Counted from the stretch's first letter, positions 18,188 to 31,088 are shown. The stretch: 64,000 nucleotides of DNA from an uncultured Gilliamella sp. (GCA_946482005.1 CAMLPV010000007.1:1-64000); one strand, 5' to 3'. Notes: generated from the sequence alone by a model not told the origin. Numbers and translations are program-made.

Positions 18188-20467
18188 ATGGATTTGTATT
18201 TAGTCTTTAAAATAGGTATTTTAATTTTTGGATTAATTAGTTGGTTACTTTATAAAAGTGATCGTAGTATCAATAAGAACGTTTTAAACGATCACATAAG
18301 ACATCGTGAACGAATAAGAGATTTAACCGATGAAGAGTTAGAACTGTTACAACCTTTTCTAACTAGTAGATTAGCGGTTTATCCTTATAAATTCCAATCT
18401 TCCTTGGTTGATAACAAAGTATCGTATTTACTTGGTGCTTGTACTCGTAAAAGTCTTTATAGTAACACAGATGAAATCGCCTATTATTATGATGTCGATA
18501 ATATTGAAATATTCTTTCCATATAATATGGATATGCATATTGATGAATCAAATATTTTTGAAGTTGTATTTACCAAATATTATGGGATTGTTATTAAAGT
18601 CAATGATTATGATATCAAAACAGCGTTCGAAAATTATGATCCAAATGAGGAATATTTATTTAGAGATTTAAATCAAACTAAAGCCAACGAAAATAATTTG
18701 GAAAATGAATTCTTAGATGAACACAATAGTTCCAGTCGACAAGATGGCATTAACTCTTCTGATGTTGAATCACTCAGCATTTATGAAAATAGTAAAAATC
18801 TAGATAATAATGAAGCTTATTTAGAAGCGTCAAGAAATTATTATAAACTCCTTTATCAACGTGAAGAAACTCAATTTGAAGCGGCTATACGTCGTAAACA
18901 TAGTCTTGGTTTGTTGACGTCGCTTTGCTTAATTTTAGCAACGGTTTTCTTGATACGCTCATGGTTCGGTGAAAATGATCAGATTTCCATTTTAATCTTA
19001 ATTTGTCTTGGTGCAGCTGCCTTTTTTGCTTGGTATAAACCTAAGCATTATTTAAACCCACAACAAGTATCTGTCGTTAAAGCAAAAATTTATGATAAAG
19101 ATCCTAATACTTGTTCCATAGAGGTAGGTAATCTTATGGTTTTACAATACCCTAAGTATTGGTTAAATTTTATCCCAGAGACTTCAGATTACGCGACTGA
19201 AATGGTTATCAGTAATGATAATAAAAAATTACTTCGCTATGGTCAGACTTTATCCATTAATAATGAAGTAGAACAATTTGGACCACCTAAACTAGTTTCA
19301 CGAAATAAAATTTTATTGGTAATTAGCGTAATTTTATCTGCTGTTCTCTATTATTATACTGATCCAGTTAATAATGGTTATTTTGCTTATCAATATTACA
19401 GTCAACAATCTGAAAATCTGCAAATTAAAGATTTCACCACTTTAAAAAATAGTGATATCAAGCCGGGTGACATTGTGAATATCACCATCCAAAATACATC
19501 GTGTGATATCAATGATTTAAACGAAGAATATCAATGCCATAACTTCTTCATCAATAATCAGCCAATGGCTTTGAAGGAAAATAATGTCATGGCCATCGAA
19601 GGTTCATTAAAACATATTTTTGATACAAAATTTGTTAATGAGGTGGTCGATTCGGAAATGTTGCGTTTTCAAAATGTACAAAGCCTATATGTTGATATGC
19701 TAAACCGCAGTTCAAATGATGGACGTTATGTTAAAAATTCATTTTCTAAAATAGAAAGTATTGGTCAAATGGTAATTGATATTGACAAGGTTTGTAATAT
19801 TTTACCGGTTAAAGAATGTGACAATGTCAAAAACAATCTGACTCATTTGTTTGATACCGGTAGGAGCAGGGCAAATATTACCTGGAATGATTTATTGTCT
19901 GAGTCTACAAAAAATCCTGATTTTAGTGAAATAGTCGAAACCCGCAGAATGCGTAGTCTCAAACAGGCAGTAAAACCATTTAAATTAGAACTTCAAAGTG
20001 AATTGGTTAATGTCATATCTAAATATCAATCTGATAACGGTGTAAAAATTACATTAACCAATCAAAGCTATGTTGACATGGCACCATTTGTTATGAATAA
20101 ATCGATGAAATTCGATGAAAATGGTTATATTAATTATTATTTTGCTATTTTAAACAACAGTATCCCTGCAAATATTAATATTGTTGGTTCAGTGAGTGAT
20201 ATTCTTTACCAAAAGGGTGAAAACTCTGATAGACATAATCTTGAGACACAGAGTATTTCTGGTCTGAAAGTGAACGCAAATCAACATTATAATTTAGACG
20301 AGAATCAACAATTATCATCAAATTTGTTGATTATTATTAATGTTATTATGTTTGTTGTGATGATATTAATCGCTACGATTAATGCTGTAAAACTAGTTCA
20401 GAAAATGAGAATTAATCGACATCGTTCTAAAGAAATTTTTAAATATTATCAAGATAGGTTAATTTAA
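18188..20467 (+). CDS. IgaA-family Rcs phosphorelay repressor, paralogue 2
   Basis: 759 residues, clearly paralogous to its upstream neighbour along the whole length (RDLTDEELELLQPF, YYYDVDNIEIFFPY, YPKYWLNFIPE, SINNEVEQFGPP, GQMVIDIDKVCNIL). It keeps the same membrane segments and the four periplasmic cysteines (SCDI...C and VCNILPVKEC). It carries an extra hydrophilic stretch of about 50 residues (roughly 160-210) in the first cytoplasmic domain. A good ribosome site (TAAGGA) precedes the ATG, 75 bases after paralogue 1, with no terminator between, so one transcript is likely. The C-terminal RHRSKEIFKYYQDRL matches the end of E. coli IgaA in pattern. Confidence 0.85.
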   Translation: MDLYLVFKIGILIFGLISWLLYKSDRSINKNVLNDHIRHRERIRDLTDEELELLQPFLTSRLAVYPYKFQSSLVDNKVSYLLGACTRKSLYSNTDEIAYYYDVDNIEIFFPYNMDMHIDESNIFEVVFTKYYGIVIKVNDYDIKTAFENYDPNEEYLFRDLNQTKANENNLENEFLDEHNSSSRQDGINSSDVESLSIYENSKNLDNNEAYLEASRNYYKLLYQREETQFEAAIRRKHSLGLLTSLCLILATVFLIRSWFGENDQISILILICLGAAAFFAWYKPKHYLNPQQVSVVKAKIYDKDPNTCSIEVGNLMVLQYPKYWLNFIPETSDYATEMVISNDNKKLLRYGQTLSINNEVEQFGPPKLVSRNKILLVISVILSAVLYYYTDPVNNGYFAYQYYSQQSENLQIKDFTTLKNSDIKPGDIVNITIQNTSCDINDLNEEYQCHNFFINNQPMALKENNVMAIEGSLKHIFDTKFVNEVVDSEMLRFQNVQSLYVDMLNRSSNDGRYVKNSFSKIESIGQMVIDIDKVCNILPVKECDNVKNNLTHLFDTGRSRANITWNDLLSESTKNPDFSEIVETRRMRSLKQAVKPFKLELQSELVNVISKYQSDNGVKITLTNQSYVDMAPFVMNKSMKFDENGYINYYFAILNNSIPANINIVGSVSDILYQKGENSDRHNLETQSISGLKVNANQHYNLDENQQLSSNLLIIINVIMFVVMILIATINAVKLVQKMRINRHRSKEIFKYYQDRLI

Positions 20468-20512
20468 GTATTAATATTTATGAAAAGGTTTTAATAGGAA
20501 GATATCAATAAT

Positions 20513-22807
20513 ATGGCAAATATTATCTATTTTATTGTTATTCCAGCTTTTGCTCTCTTTGTACTTTACATAGTTATCATGACTAAAGAAGATCTAAATG
20601 AGCTAAATAAACTGTCCCAAAATAAGCGAGTCGAAATTGCCCCTTTTATTCGTGAAAATGCTATCCGACAGTTAACTGAAGAAGAAATTCTTTTTCTTCA
20701 GCCTTATCTTGATAATAAAGACCCTATGCCTAGTCCTTATCAATGGAAAAGTCCATTAATCAGTTCTGATGTCACGAGAATAAAAGGTTATATTGAAAAA
20801 ATTTATACGGATAGATATAGTCTGGAATGCTATTACAAGATGGAGGATATACATTTACTTTTTCCTTACAATATGGACGGCGATATTATAGGGTTTCATA
20901 AAGACTATGAAGACTATGAAGATTATGAAGACTGTGAAGACAATCTACTCAACATTAAGTCAAAATGTATCAACACCGCTGAAGTTGTGTTTACTAGAAG
21001 TTATGCCATTGTCGTTAAAATAAACACTTGTGAGTTATTGGAAGTTTGTCTAAATCTATCTGGTCGTAAAGTGTCGCAAATTATAGATTATTGGCAGACA
21101 GGAGATTTGAAACCTATTGATTTGAGTAGCGTTGAAAAGGCTAATGAAACCATTACCCAACTAGTAACAGAAGAATCAGAAAAAGCACTTCCTTTTGAGA
21201 TTGTTAATAAAAGAGAAAAAAATCAATATGAAACTGCCATGGAAGACCAAAGCAACTCTGGCAAATTAATGGTTTTTTTGTTTGTATTAGGTGTGATGGG
21301 GTTATTGGTTTTAGAGCATTTTCAATCGCTCTGGTTGGCAGTTTTCTCAATCCTATGCTTTATATTAGCTATGATAATATCGCATATAAAACGAGAAATA
21401 CCTACTGAATATGTCAACCATATCAAAGCGCAATGGGATACTGAATTTGACGTTCCCGATCACTGGAGAATGTTCATATCAAATAAAAGTGACACGCCAA
21501 TTGATATAGAGGTCGAAGTTAATTCTCTAAAATTACTCAGTTATGGCGACTATCTATCAATAAGTGAAGAAGTGGAAAATTATGGCGCACCGAAATTTAT
21601 CAAGCATAATGTTATATTGGCTATTACAGGATTAATATTGACAGTATTAATTTACTATTTTACCGATGCCGGTGAAAAATTTGATTTTAGCTATCAGCAA
21701 TTAACCTCACAAGCCACGACTTGGAACATTGATGATAAAACTAACTTCAAGAAAATAGCCTTTCAATTTATGGATCGCGTTAATCTCAATTTATCAAGTG
21801 TCTCGTGTGATATTAAAAATAAAGATCATTCTCAATGTAATAAAATATTTGTTAATATCAATCCAATAGACAGTACAAAACTTAATCTTTTTTCTTCATG
21901 GCCTCAATCAACACGAGCGATTTATGATAGCAATATTTTTAAAATGATAGAAGATCAAGAAGTTATTGTAAAAACAGCGTTAGCCAACAAACATTTAAAT
22001 CAGCGTTTAGAGAATGACTTCAAAAAATATGGGAATAATCCAAAAAACAAACAATACACAAAAAACAAAAATATAGTTGAATTGATAAAAATTTATAATA
22101 TTGAGACTGCTATTTTAACCTTTGATGACAGTTGTAAACATCTTAACCTTGAACCTTGTGACCAAATTAAAAAAAGTCTAGCCAATTTACTGTCAGAGCT
22201 TAGTGGTGTTGATTTAAACAATTGGTCTGACGTGGTGGCTTATGCGGAATCGCATTACAATATTAAAAAAATAGTAAATTTAACCTCGGCGCAAAATATT
22301 GTCCAACTAGTTGCTGAGTATCGAACAAATATTCTTAAACATTTTATCTTTGATGCTAAAGAAAAAGTAGCAATGCTGCAAAATGATGAAAATAACCTTA
22401 GTTTACAATTTACTAAATTAATCCCACTCTATGATAAAAATTATAAACACAACTATAATAATGAAATTTTCAAAAAACAACTTGATTATTATAATGGTAT
22501 TTTAATGGGAAATAATGCTAACTTAAAAATTACAGGGGTAGTCACCAATGTGAGTTACCATAATGGAGCAGTTTCAAAACTAACGATTTCAACAGATCCT
22601 ATCTATAATATTGATAAGAATGATTTATTCTCATTTTCATCGCTTATTTTGATCAACAATATTGTGTTTCTATTTGTTATCCTTGTCACCTTAATTAATT
22701 GTATCTTGTTTATTTGGAAAAAAGTTACCAATCAATTACGACTTGAAAAAATCATTGCTAATTATAGTGATAAAATTTTAAAAGATCAGTCAGAGGTTGA
22801 GGAATAA
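20513..22807 (+). CDS. IgaA-family Rcs phosphorelay repressor, paralogue 3 (divergent)
   Basis: 764 residues, the most divergent of the three but with the same order of parts: TM1 at 5-23, RQLTEEEILFLQPYL, CYYKMEDIHLLFPYN, two central TMs, HWRMFISNKSD, LSISEEVENYGAP, TM4, the periplasmic domain with all four cysteines (SCDIKNKDHSQC, SCKHLNLEPC) and a last TM before a basic tail. It contains an acidic in-frame 9-bp tandem repeat (see separate entry). It follows paralogue 2 by 45 bases. Conserved cysteines and unbroken frames argue that all three copies are functional. Confidence 0.83.
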   Translation: MANIIYFIVIPAFALFVLYIVIMTKEDLNELNKLSQNKRVEIAPFIRENAIRQLTEEEILFLQPYLDNKDPMPSPYQWKSPLISSDVTRIKGYIEKIYTDRYSLECYYKMEDIHLLFPYNMDGDIIGFHKDYEDYEDYEDCEDNLLNIKSKCINTAEVVFTRSYAIVVKINTCELLEVCLNLSGRKVSQIIDYWQTGDLKPIDLSSVEKANETITQLVTEESEKALPFEIVNKREKNQYETAMEDQSNSGKLMVFLFVLGVMGLLVLEHFQSLWLAVFSILCFILAMIISHIKREIPTEYVNHIKAQWDTEFDVPDHWRMFISNKSDTPIDIEVEVNSLKLLSYGDYLSISEEVENYGAPKFIKHNVILAITGLILTVLIYYFTDAGEKFDFSYQQLTSQATTWNIDDKTNFKKIAFQFMDRVNLNLSSVSCDIKNKDHSQCNKIFVNINPIDSTKLNLFSSWPQSTRAIYDSNIFKMIEDQEVIVKTALANKHLNQRLENDFKKYGNNPKNKQYTKNKNIVELIKIYNIETAILTFDDSCKHLNLEPCDQIKKSLANLLSELSGVDLNNWSDVVAYAESHYNIKKIVNLTSAQNIVQLVAEYRTNILKHFIFDAKEKVAMLQNDENNLSLQFTKLIPLYDKNYKHNYNNEIFKKQLDYYNGILMGNNANLKITGVVTNVSYHNGAVSKLTISTDPIYNIDKNDLFSFSSLILINNIVFLFVILVTLINCILFIWKKVTNQLRLEKIIANYSDKILKDQSEVEE
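20903..20938 (+). repeat. Four 9-bp in-frame tandem repeats (DYE/DCE)
   Basis: GACTATGAA occurs twice, followed by GATTATGAA and GACTGTGAA, inside the first cytoplasmic domain of IgaA paralogue 3. It encodes an acidic run DYEDYEDYEDCE. Unit length is a multiple of 3, so slippage would change length without breaking the frame. Confidence 0.9.
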
Positions 22808-22887
22808 TATTAGATAGATTATTGAAATGATAGATATCAAATTAGTAGGTGTTGTGAGCAACTTATCGATTAAACATAATTATTCAA

Positions 22888-22916
22888 TTGTGAGATAAGC
22901 CATATTCTGTTATACT
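22888..22916 (+). promoter_or_regulatory. Likely sigma-70 promoter of pyrG
   Basis: TTGTGA (22888-22893), a 17-base spacer, then TATACT (22911-22916). It lies 92 bases before the pyrG ATG. The presumed start region reads AATTTCCCG. Confidence 0.6.
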
Positions 22917-22987
22917 AATTTCCCGTCTGATTCATCATATATTGCATAGTTTTTATCGTTTAAACTGATGTGATATTGTTCAATTAA

Positions 22988-24646
<1,659 letters not shown>

Positions 24647-24662
24647 TTTATATTTACATTAG

Positions 24663-25994
<1,332 letters not shown>

Positions 25995-26024
25995 TTCGTT
26001 TTTATAAACGATACCTTTTAATAA

Positions 26025-26050
26025 AACGGTGACTTAGTTCACCGTTTTTT
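26025..26050 (+). terminator. Intrinsic terminator after eno
   Basis: Stem AACGGTGA / TCACCGTT (26025-26032 with 26039-26046) and a T-run to 26050. Confidence 0.92.
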
Positions 26051-26236
26051 ATTGCTTAAGCGATGATATAACACCATAAGGGTTGCGTTGCTTTGGGTTG
26101 TGTTGTACTCTTAGGCACTTACGTTGAAATGGTACCTTAAATTTGAAAATAATCATAAATATCTAATTGATAATTTATAATTTAACCACATATAACTCTT
26201 TAATATATTAACTAATACGAATACTTTTTTCTGCTT

Positions 26237-27181
26237 ATGAATAATATTACGAATATGTCCCAGCCTAAAAGTAAATGGCAACTTTTTAACTGGCTTTGTT
26301 CAGGGAAATTACCACTTAACGAATTATGGCTTAAACCGACTTATCGTTATAAATTTTTTTTTCGAACCCTATTTTTAAGTCCTATTACGCTTAAATTATT
26401 AGACAAATTAAGACAATACAAATTACTTGGTTACTATTTATCATGCCAAACTAATTTACCTTGTAAACTACAACGACCTTATTTAGCTTCTTGTTTGAGC
26501 CAACAAGAACGGTACGAGGCATTAGCTTATCATTATGATTTTTTTGCTAATCGCCCTGATAGCATGACAAAAGCCTTCTATAACTTAGATGTACCGTTTG
26601 AATTGGCCAGTATTACGGCAAAAAATGAAACCAATATAAAAATTGCGATTCAAGCACGTAATAAATATGCTCGGGAGGGTGAACTCAGCCTCTATTTTTA
26701 TGATAATGATGGCATTGATTTAGCGACGTTAACTTTTACCATTGCGCAATATCAACAAAAGTCGACACTTTTTATTTCCGGCTTACAAGGAACAGGGCAT
26801 CATGAAGCTCGAACTCGAGTACAACAGGCAACAAAACAGTGCTATGGACTTTTTCCTAAACGTGTGGCTGTTGAGGCAGCTTTAATTATTGCGAGTTATT
26901 TTCAACTTGAACAGATTATAGCAGTAGGTAATAAAACGCATGTCTATAACAACTGGCGTTATAACAGTCGACAAGAGAGAATCTTATCTGACTATGATGA
27001 TTTTTGGTTAACCATTGACGGTAAACAAGACGAAAGATCGTTATTTATCTTACCGACACAAATCAACCGAAAATCAATCGAAGAGATTGCCAGTAAGAAA
27101 CGTTCTGAGTATCGCAACCGTTATGCATTATTGGATGAACTTCAGAATAAAATTGAAACACAATTAGCGTCATTAATCTAA
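26237..27181 (+). CDS. ybjX: VirK/YbjX family protein (DUF535)
   Basis: 314-residue cytoplasmic protein of the DUF535 family, which includes E. coli YbjX and VirK of Salmonella and Shigella. Recognisable blocks are NRPDSMTKAFYNLDVPFELA, EGELSLYFYD, ISGLQGTGH, PKRVAVEAALIIA and YNNWRYN. The molecular activity is unknown, but relatives are tied to envelope stress and virulence. lysO follows. In E. coli ybjX and lysO (ybjE) also lie close together, so the pairing is conserved. No signal peptide is seen. Confidence 0.85.
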   Translation: MNNITNMSQPKSKWQLFNWLCSGKLPLNELWLKPTYRYKFFFRTLFLSPITLKLLDKLRQYKLLGYYLSCQTNLPCKLQRPYLASCLSQQERYEALAYHYDFFANRPDSMTKAFYNLDVPFELASITAKNETNIKIAIQARNKYAREGELSLYFYDNDGIDLATLTFTIAQYQQKSTLFISGLQGTGHHEARTRVQQATKQCYGLFPKRVAVEAALIIASYFQLEQIIAVGNKTHVYNNWRYNSRQERILSDYDDFWLTIDGKQDERSLFILPTQINRKSIEEIASKKRSEYRNRYALLDELQNKIETQLASLI

Positions 27182-27212
27182 TCGTATCAATTACTGTATT
27201 ATACAAAAAATT

Positions 27213-27232
27213 GCTTGCCCAAAATGGCAAGC
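27213..27232. other. Perfect 7-bp hairpin between ybjX and lysO
   Basis: GCTTGCC / GGCAAGC with a 6-base loop. No T-run follows on the plus strand, so it is a weak terminator at best or an mRNA processing or control stem. Confidence 0.4.
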
Positions 27233-27290
27233 GATCTACAAAAGACCTAATTTTTACATTTTTAAATAAAAAAATTATAAGGAATAGAAC

Positions 27291-28199
27291 ATGTATTTTG
27301 GTATTCTTATTGCTTTAGTACCGCTATGTCTAGGTTATTTGATTAGATTCAAAGAGCAAAAATGGATCGCCAAAATAAACCAAGTCCTAAGCTGGATGGT
27401 CTATTTTATCCTATTTATAATGGGAACTGAACTAGCTCATCTCGATAATCTAGCAGCCAACTTAAAAGTTATCCTTTTTTATACTAGCATTATCTTTATT
27501 TGTACCTTTGGCGGTAATTTCATTTTCTTAGCCCTAGTCGATATATTACTGCCATGGCGCACCACCCACAGCAGCCAAACTTATGAGTCACGATTTAAAA
27601 TGATCTTAGAATCACTGCGAGTATGTATTGCGCTCGTTGCGGGTTTTATTGCTGGGCTCTTTCCACTATTTATCTGGCAATATAGTGAAGATATAACTAA
27701 AGTCGTCTTAGTCTTTTTACTACTCCTTATCGGCATACAACTTCGTAGTAACAACATCTCACTAAAACAGATCCTACTCAACAAGGTTGGAATAGCCACC
27801 ACTGTAATTGTATTACTAAGTACGTTTTTGGGTGGCATTGTAGCAGCACTAATAATGTCCCTGCCAGTACGAGTGGGGTTGGCTATGTCATCAGGATTTG
27901 GTTGGTATTCACTGTCAGGAATTCTCATGACCGAAGCTCATGGGCCAATTATAGGTAGTGCAACCTTCTTAAATGATATCTTGCGCGAGTTATGTGCTAT
28001 CATTCTAATTCCTACATTAATTAAACGTTACAAACTCACAGCATTAGGCTTATGCGGTGCTACCTCAATGGATTTTACTTTACCCATGCTACAAAAAGGT
28101 GCTGGTGTCAGCATCGTGCCTCCCGCAATCGTTCAAGGTTTCTTATTAACCTTAATCATGCCGATTTTTATGACACTGTTTAATTATGGTGGGATTTAA
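27291..28199 (+). CDS. lysO: LysO family lysine exporter (DUF340)
   Basis: 302-residue inner-membrane protein with about eight hydrophobic segments. It matches E. coli LysO (YbjE), which exports L-lysine and the analogue thialysine. Diagnostic regions are LFIMGTELAHLDNL near the start, SSGFGWYSLSGILMTEAHGP in the second half and TSMDFTLPML near the end. The ribosome site (AAGGAA) is good. No lysine riboswitch was recognised in the 109-bp gap upstream. Confidence 0.9.
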   Translation: MYFGILIALVPLCLGYLIRFKEQKWIAKINQVLSWMVYFILFIMGTELAHLDNLAANLKVILFYTSIIFICTFGGNFIFLALVDILLPWRTTHSSQTYESRFKMILESLRVCIALVAGFIAGLFPLFIWQYSEDITKVVLVFLLLLIGIQLRSNNISLKQILLNKVGIATTVIVLLSTFLGGIVAALIMSLPVRVGLAMSSGFGWYSLSGILMTEAHGPIIGSATFLNDILRELCAIILIPTLIKRYKLTALGLCGATSMDFTLPMLQKGAGVSIVPPAIVQGFLLTLIMPIFMTLFNYGGI

Positions 28200-28672
28200 C
28201 CAAATTTGAAATGTATTGAAATAAAAATTTTTCATCATAATTTTAGAGATTAAATCAAAATTTAATTTTTATGAAGAATTATCAAATTTATGATATTAAG
28301 TTGTTTTTTTTCAATATATTTTGCTGGTGTTCTCAATATAAAAGTTCATTACACCACATTTTCATTTACAAATCTTTACATTAAAAACGATACAAATACA
28401 TTATTTTAATTTAACATACTGATTCGCTTAAGTTAATGGAGCTTAGGAAAGTTACGGGTAATATATCACATAAAAAATATATCTTATTGTATATATTTGT
28501 GATTTACCGTTAAAGTGTTATATGGAGCAGTAAAGACATGTTAAAATGTAATCGTAATCGATATCCTATGATTCTGGATAGGACAATTAAAATAAAATAT
28601 TATCATTCAATTTATAAATCTATATTTTATACCTTTTCTTTAATCTCTTGTAGTTAGTTTACTTATCCCCTT
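28200..28672. other. Long AT-rich gap before secreted-protein gene, with imperfect dyad
   Basis: No gene is seen. An imperfect inverted repeat spans 28454-28510 (left arm near ACGGGTAATATATCACA, right arm near TGTGATTTACCGT). It lies about 160 bp before the next start and may be a control element. No clear promoter could be chosen in such AT-rich DNA. Confidence 0.4.
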
Positions 28673-30079
28673 ATGTGCAAAACAATATTCAAAATAATAA
28701 AGATTTTATTTTTTACTATAAATAAAATCTTTTACGTACTTATAATCCCTATCTTTCTGTCGCTATTTTCTACAGCGTATGCTATTACCGTTCATACGAC
28801 GAATATAATTCACGCCAGTAAACCAGAATTTATTCTGGAAACATCATGGCAAAAATTAGGCTTTACGGTTGATGGAGTACATTATAGTCAAGATGAAGGT
28901 ACTATAATAAGTGATGAGATAAAATTTTTTAGTGGTGATTATCGATTTAGCGATTTTGTTATCGATCCTTCTTATTCAATGAGTAATTTAGACAGATCTT
29001 TGAATTATTTTGATGAGAATGGCGATATTGCTGATGATGTGGAGCCGTTTACGCTTAATTCTAATGTTTCTTCTGAATGGTATGATGCGGAGGGTGAAGA
29101 AATATCTAGGAGTCAATATGGCAGTATTATTGGCTGTGGTAGTGGATTTAAAATGCCTTTGCAATTAAAAATTCATATTGGTGTAAAACCTAACTCAAAA
29201 TATGGAGTTCCTCGTCAAGGAGATTTGAGCGATATTTTGGTAAAGTATAAAATAGCTTCGAATCCAGAATTATGCTATGTAGCACCAAATTCATTAAAAG
29301 TATATCCAAATAATCAATGGTTGAGTTTCAATAATTCAAATAAATATAAAGGTTGGAATGTTGCCAACTTAACTTCAAGAAAGAGTGATGTCGGTGGTGG
29401 TTATTCTTCAGACTATGTGCCTAATTATGGTTTTAAAGTTAATCCATCTGGTGAACATTTTCCGACAACAGGTTTTCCTGGTGCTTTCTTTCACTTAGTG
29501 GTTAGTGGTGCACAAACGGATTATGAATATTCATTTGTTGGTGATTCCACAGGTGTATCAGTTGATAAAAATGGCAAAGTTCTTCTTGAAAAAAAACCAA
29601 ATGGTTCAATAACTGTTCAAATAAAATCGAAGCTAGAACCATCGTTCAATGTTAATTATACCTTTGATCCTACAAGAATCTGGGTTTATCCATATAATCC
29701 AAGATATCCAAATGGTAATTATAAGACACATTGGGATAAAGCTATAACTATATGTAGCGAAGACAATTTACCGACATTCCAAGATTTAACCAATGCTCCA
29801 ATGAATCCAGCTATTCTTAACATGGATTTTGACATGAATAATGGCTATACAAGAGCTATTGGTCAAGGCGTATTACCTGAGTGGGGTTATACAGTTCGAG
29901 ATGCTTATCCTGAATCACGTTGGTCTTCGGTTACAAATGATAGGTATTGGACTAAAGATATCGACCCTAATAATATAGCAAGACGGGTTGATGTAGATGC
30001 TAGTTCTGGGCATTTAGGTGTTGATTCAAGATGTGATCATTGTCCTGATTTTATAGTATGTATGGTTGATGTTAACTAA
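28673..30079 (+). CDS. Secreted lectin-like surface protein (subfamily B)
   Basis: 468 residues with an N-terminal signal peptide (hydrophobic core at about 20-36, cut after AYA). Parallel blocks shared with the gene at 46743: HTTNIIHASKPEF, FSDFVIDPSYS, NYFDENGDI, IGCGSGFKMPL, FPTTGFPGAFF, VSVDKNGKVLL, then a C-terminal unit with LPTFQDLTN, LPEWGY and RYWTKD and late cysteines. The middle VDKNGKV part looks like a bacterial Ig fold and the end like the C-type-lectin-like tip of invasin-type adhesins (inference). No ribosome site is obvious before the ATG. The likely role is surface or gut-lumen binding. Monocistronic. Confidence 0.78.
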   Translation: MCKTIFKIIKILFFTINKIFYVLIIPIFLSLFSTAYAITVHTTNIIHASKPEFILETSWQKLGFTVDGVHYSQDEGTIISDEIKFFSGDYRFSDFVIDPSYSMSNLDRSLNYFDENGDIADDVEPFTLNSNVSSEWYDAEGEEISRSQYGSIIGCGSGFKMPLQLKIHIGVKPNSKYGVPRQGDLSDILVKYKIASNPELCYVAPNSLKVYPNNQWLSFNNSNKYKGWNVANLTSRKSDVGGGYSSDYVPNYGFKVNPSGEHFPTTGFPGAFFHLVVSGAQTDYEYSFVGDSTGVSVDKNGKVLLEKKPNGSITVQIKSKLEPSFNVNYTFDPTRIWVYPYNPRYPNGNYKTHWDKAITICSEDNLPTFQDLTNAPMNPAILNMDFDMNNGYTRAIGQGVLPEWGYTVRDAYPESRWSSVTNDRYWTKDIDPNNIARRVDVDASSGHLGVDSRCDHCPDFIVCMVDVN

Positions 30080-30458
30080 AATTAATCGGCTTTATGAGGA
30101 CGTTAAGTATAATAATCTACAAAATTATTTATCTAATGTCCTCAATATCTGTAATGATTTGACATTAAAATCTCTAAAAATTAATGCAATACTCTCGATA
30201 TAGTGAGATATTGGTATTTTATGAAACTACCTTTGTGAGTTTAAGATCTAGGTTGTTATTCAGTTAATTTGATTTAAATTTTATTTCTGGTTTTAAATAA
30301 TATGTTATAAATTAAATAATTAATTATAATAAATGAAAATTATCAAGAATTTTTAACGATAGTTACATCGCTTTTTTAACCGAAAAAAGCTAAAGGAAAG
30401 TTTTTAAATTCCTAATGGCATTAAATTTAAATTACCATTAAGCATAGTGATGCTACAA
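30080..30458. other. Intergenic region with a terminator-like hairpin
   Basis: Near-perfect 10-bp stem GAGGACGTTA / TAATGTCCTC (30096-30105 with 30134-30143, one G-T pair) just after the secreted-protein gene, without a T-run. Nothing else is recognised. It lies between genes that converge. Confidence 0.45.
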
Positions 30459-30977
30459 TTAAATTGAAATATGTAGCATGTCAACTTTTTCGTGTTTAAG
30501 TAACCAAATTTTTTTATCAATCCCACCTGCATAACCGATTAAATTACCATTTGCTCCTATTACACGGTGACAAGGAATAATTATTGATAGTGGATTATGT
30601 CCGACAGCGCCACCTACTGCTTGACTGGACATACGGGGTTTATTGATTTTTGAGCCTATCTGTTTAGCAATATCACCATAGGTGGTTACCTCGCCGTAAG
30701 GAATTTTTGTCAATATGTCCCACACCATATGTCTAAACTCACTACCTTGTGGCGCCAAAGCTAATTGGCTAATTGCGGGTCTTTTACCGGAAAAGTAATC
30801 ATCTAACCAATGTTTGGTTTGGTTAAAAATCGCTAAATTGGCCATTTCTTTTTTGTTCGCGCTTAGCATTTGACCAAAATATTTTTGTCCTTCAATCCAG
30901 ACACCAACTAATTTACTTTGCTGACTAGCGAGAGTGATTTCCCCCATTGGCGACGAATAATGACTGATGTAGAACAT
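30459..30977 (-). CDS. ogt: Methylated-DNA--protein-cysteine methyltransferase
   Basis: 172-residue suicide DNA-repair enzyme that takes the methyl group from O6-methylguanine. The acceptor is Cys136 in IIIPCHRVIGANG. GEVTTYGDIAKQIG and the Asn/Arg wedge region SSQAVGGAVGHNPL are typical. It has the length of Ogt rather than the bifunctional Ada. It is separated from the upstream phosphatase gene by a terminator, so it is its own unit. Confidence 0.95.
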   Translation of the reverse strand: MFYISHYSSPMGEITLASQQSKLVGVWIEGQKYFGQMLSANKKEMANLAIFNQTKHWLDDYFSGKRPAISQLALAPQGSEFRHMVWDILTKIPYGEVTTYGDIAKQIGSKINKPRMSSQAVGGAVGHNPLSIIIPCHRVIGANGNLIGYAGGIDKKIWLLKHEKVDMLHISI

Positions 30978-31059
30978 AAAAAATCCTTACTTTGGTGATT
31001 ATCAACTGTTTTATTATAACGAATTTTTATGCAGTAAATATGCCATGTTAAGAAGAAAA

Positions 31060-31083
31060 GACTCACCTTGGTGAGTCTTTTTT
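31060..31083. terminator. Two-way terminator between phosphatase gene and ogt
   Basis: Stem GACTCACC / GGTGAGTC with A's on the left and a T-run on the right. It ends the minus-strand porin-phosphatase unit just after its stop codon. Confidence 0.85.
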
Positions 31084-31088
31084 AGAAG

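Noticed and set aside
27182..27290. Possible lysine riboswitch before lysO
   Set aside because: The gap is only 109 bases and lacks the conserved L-box core; only a simple 7-bp hairpin is present.
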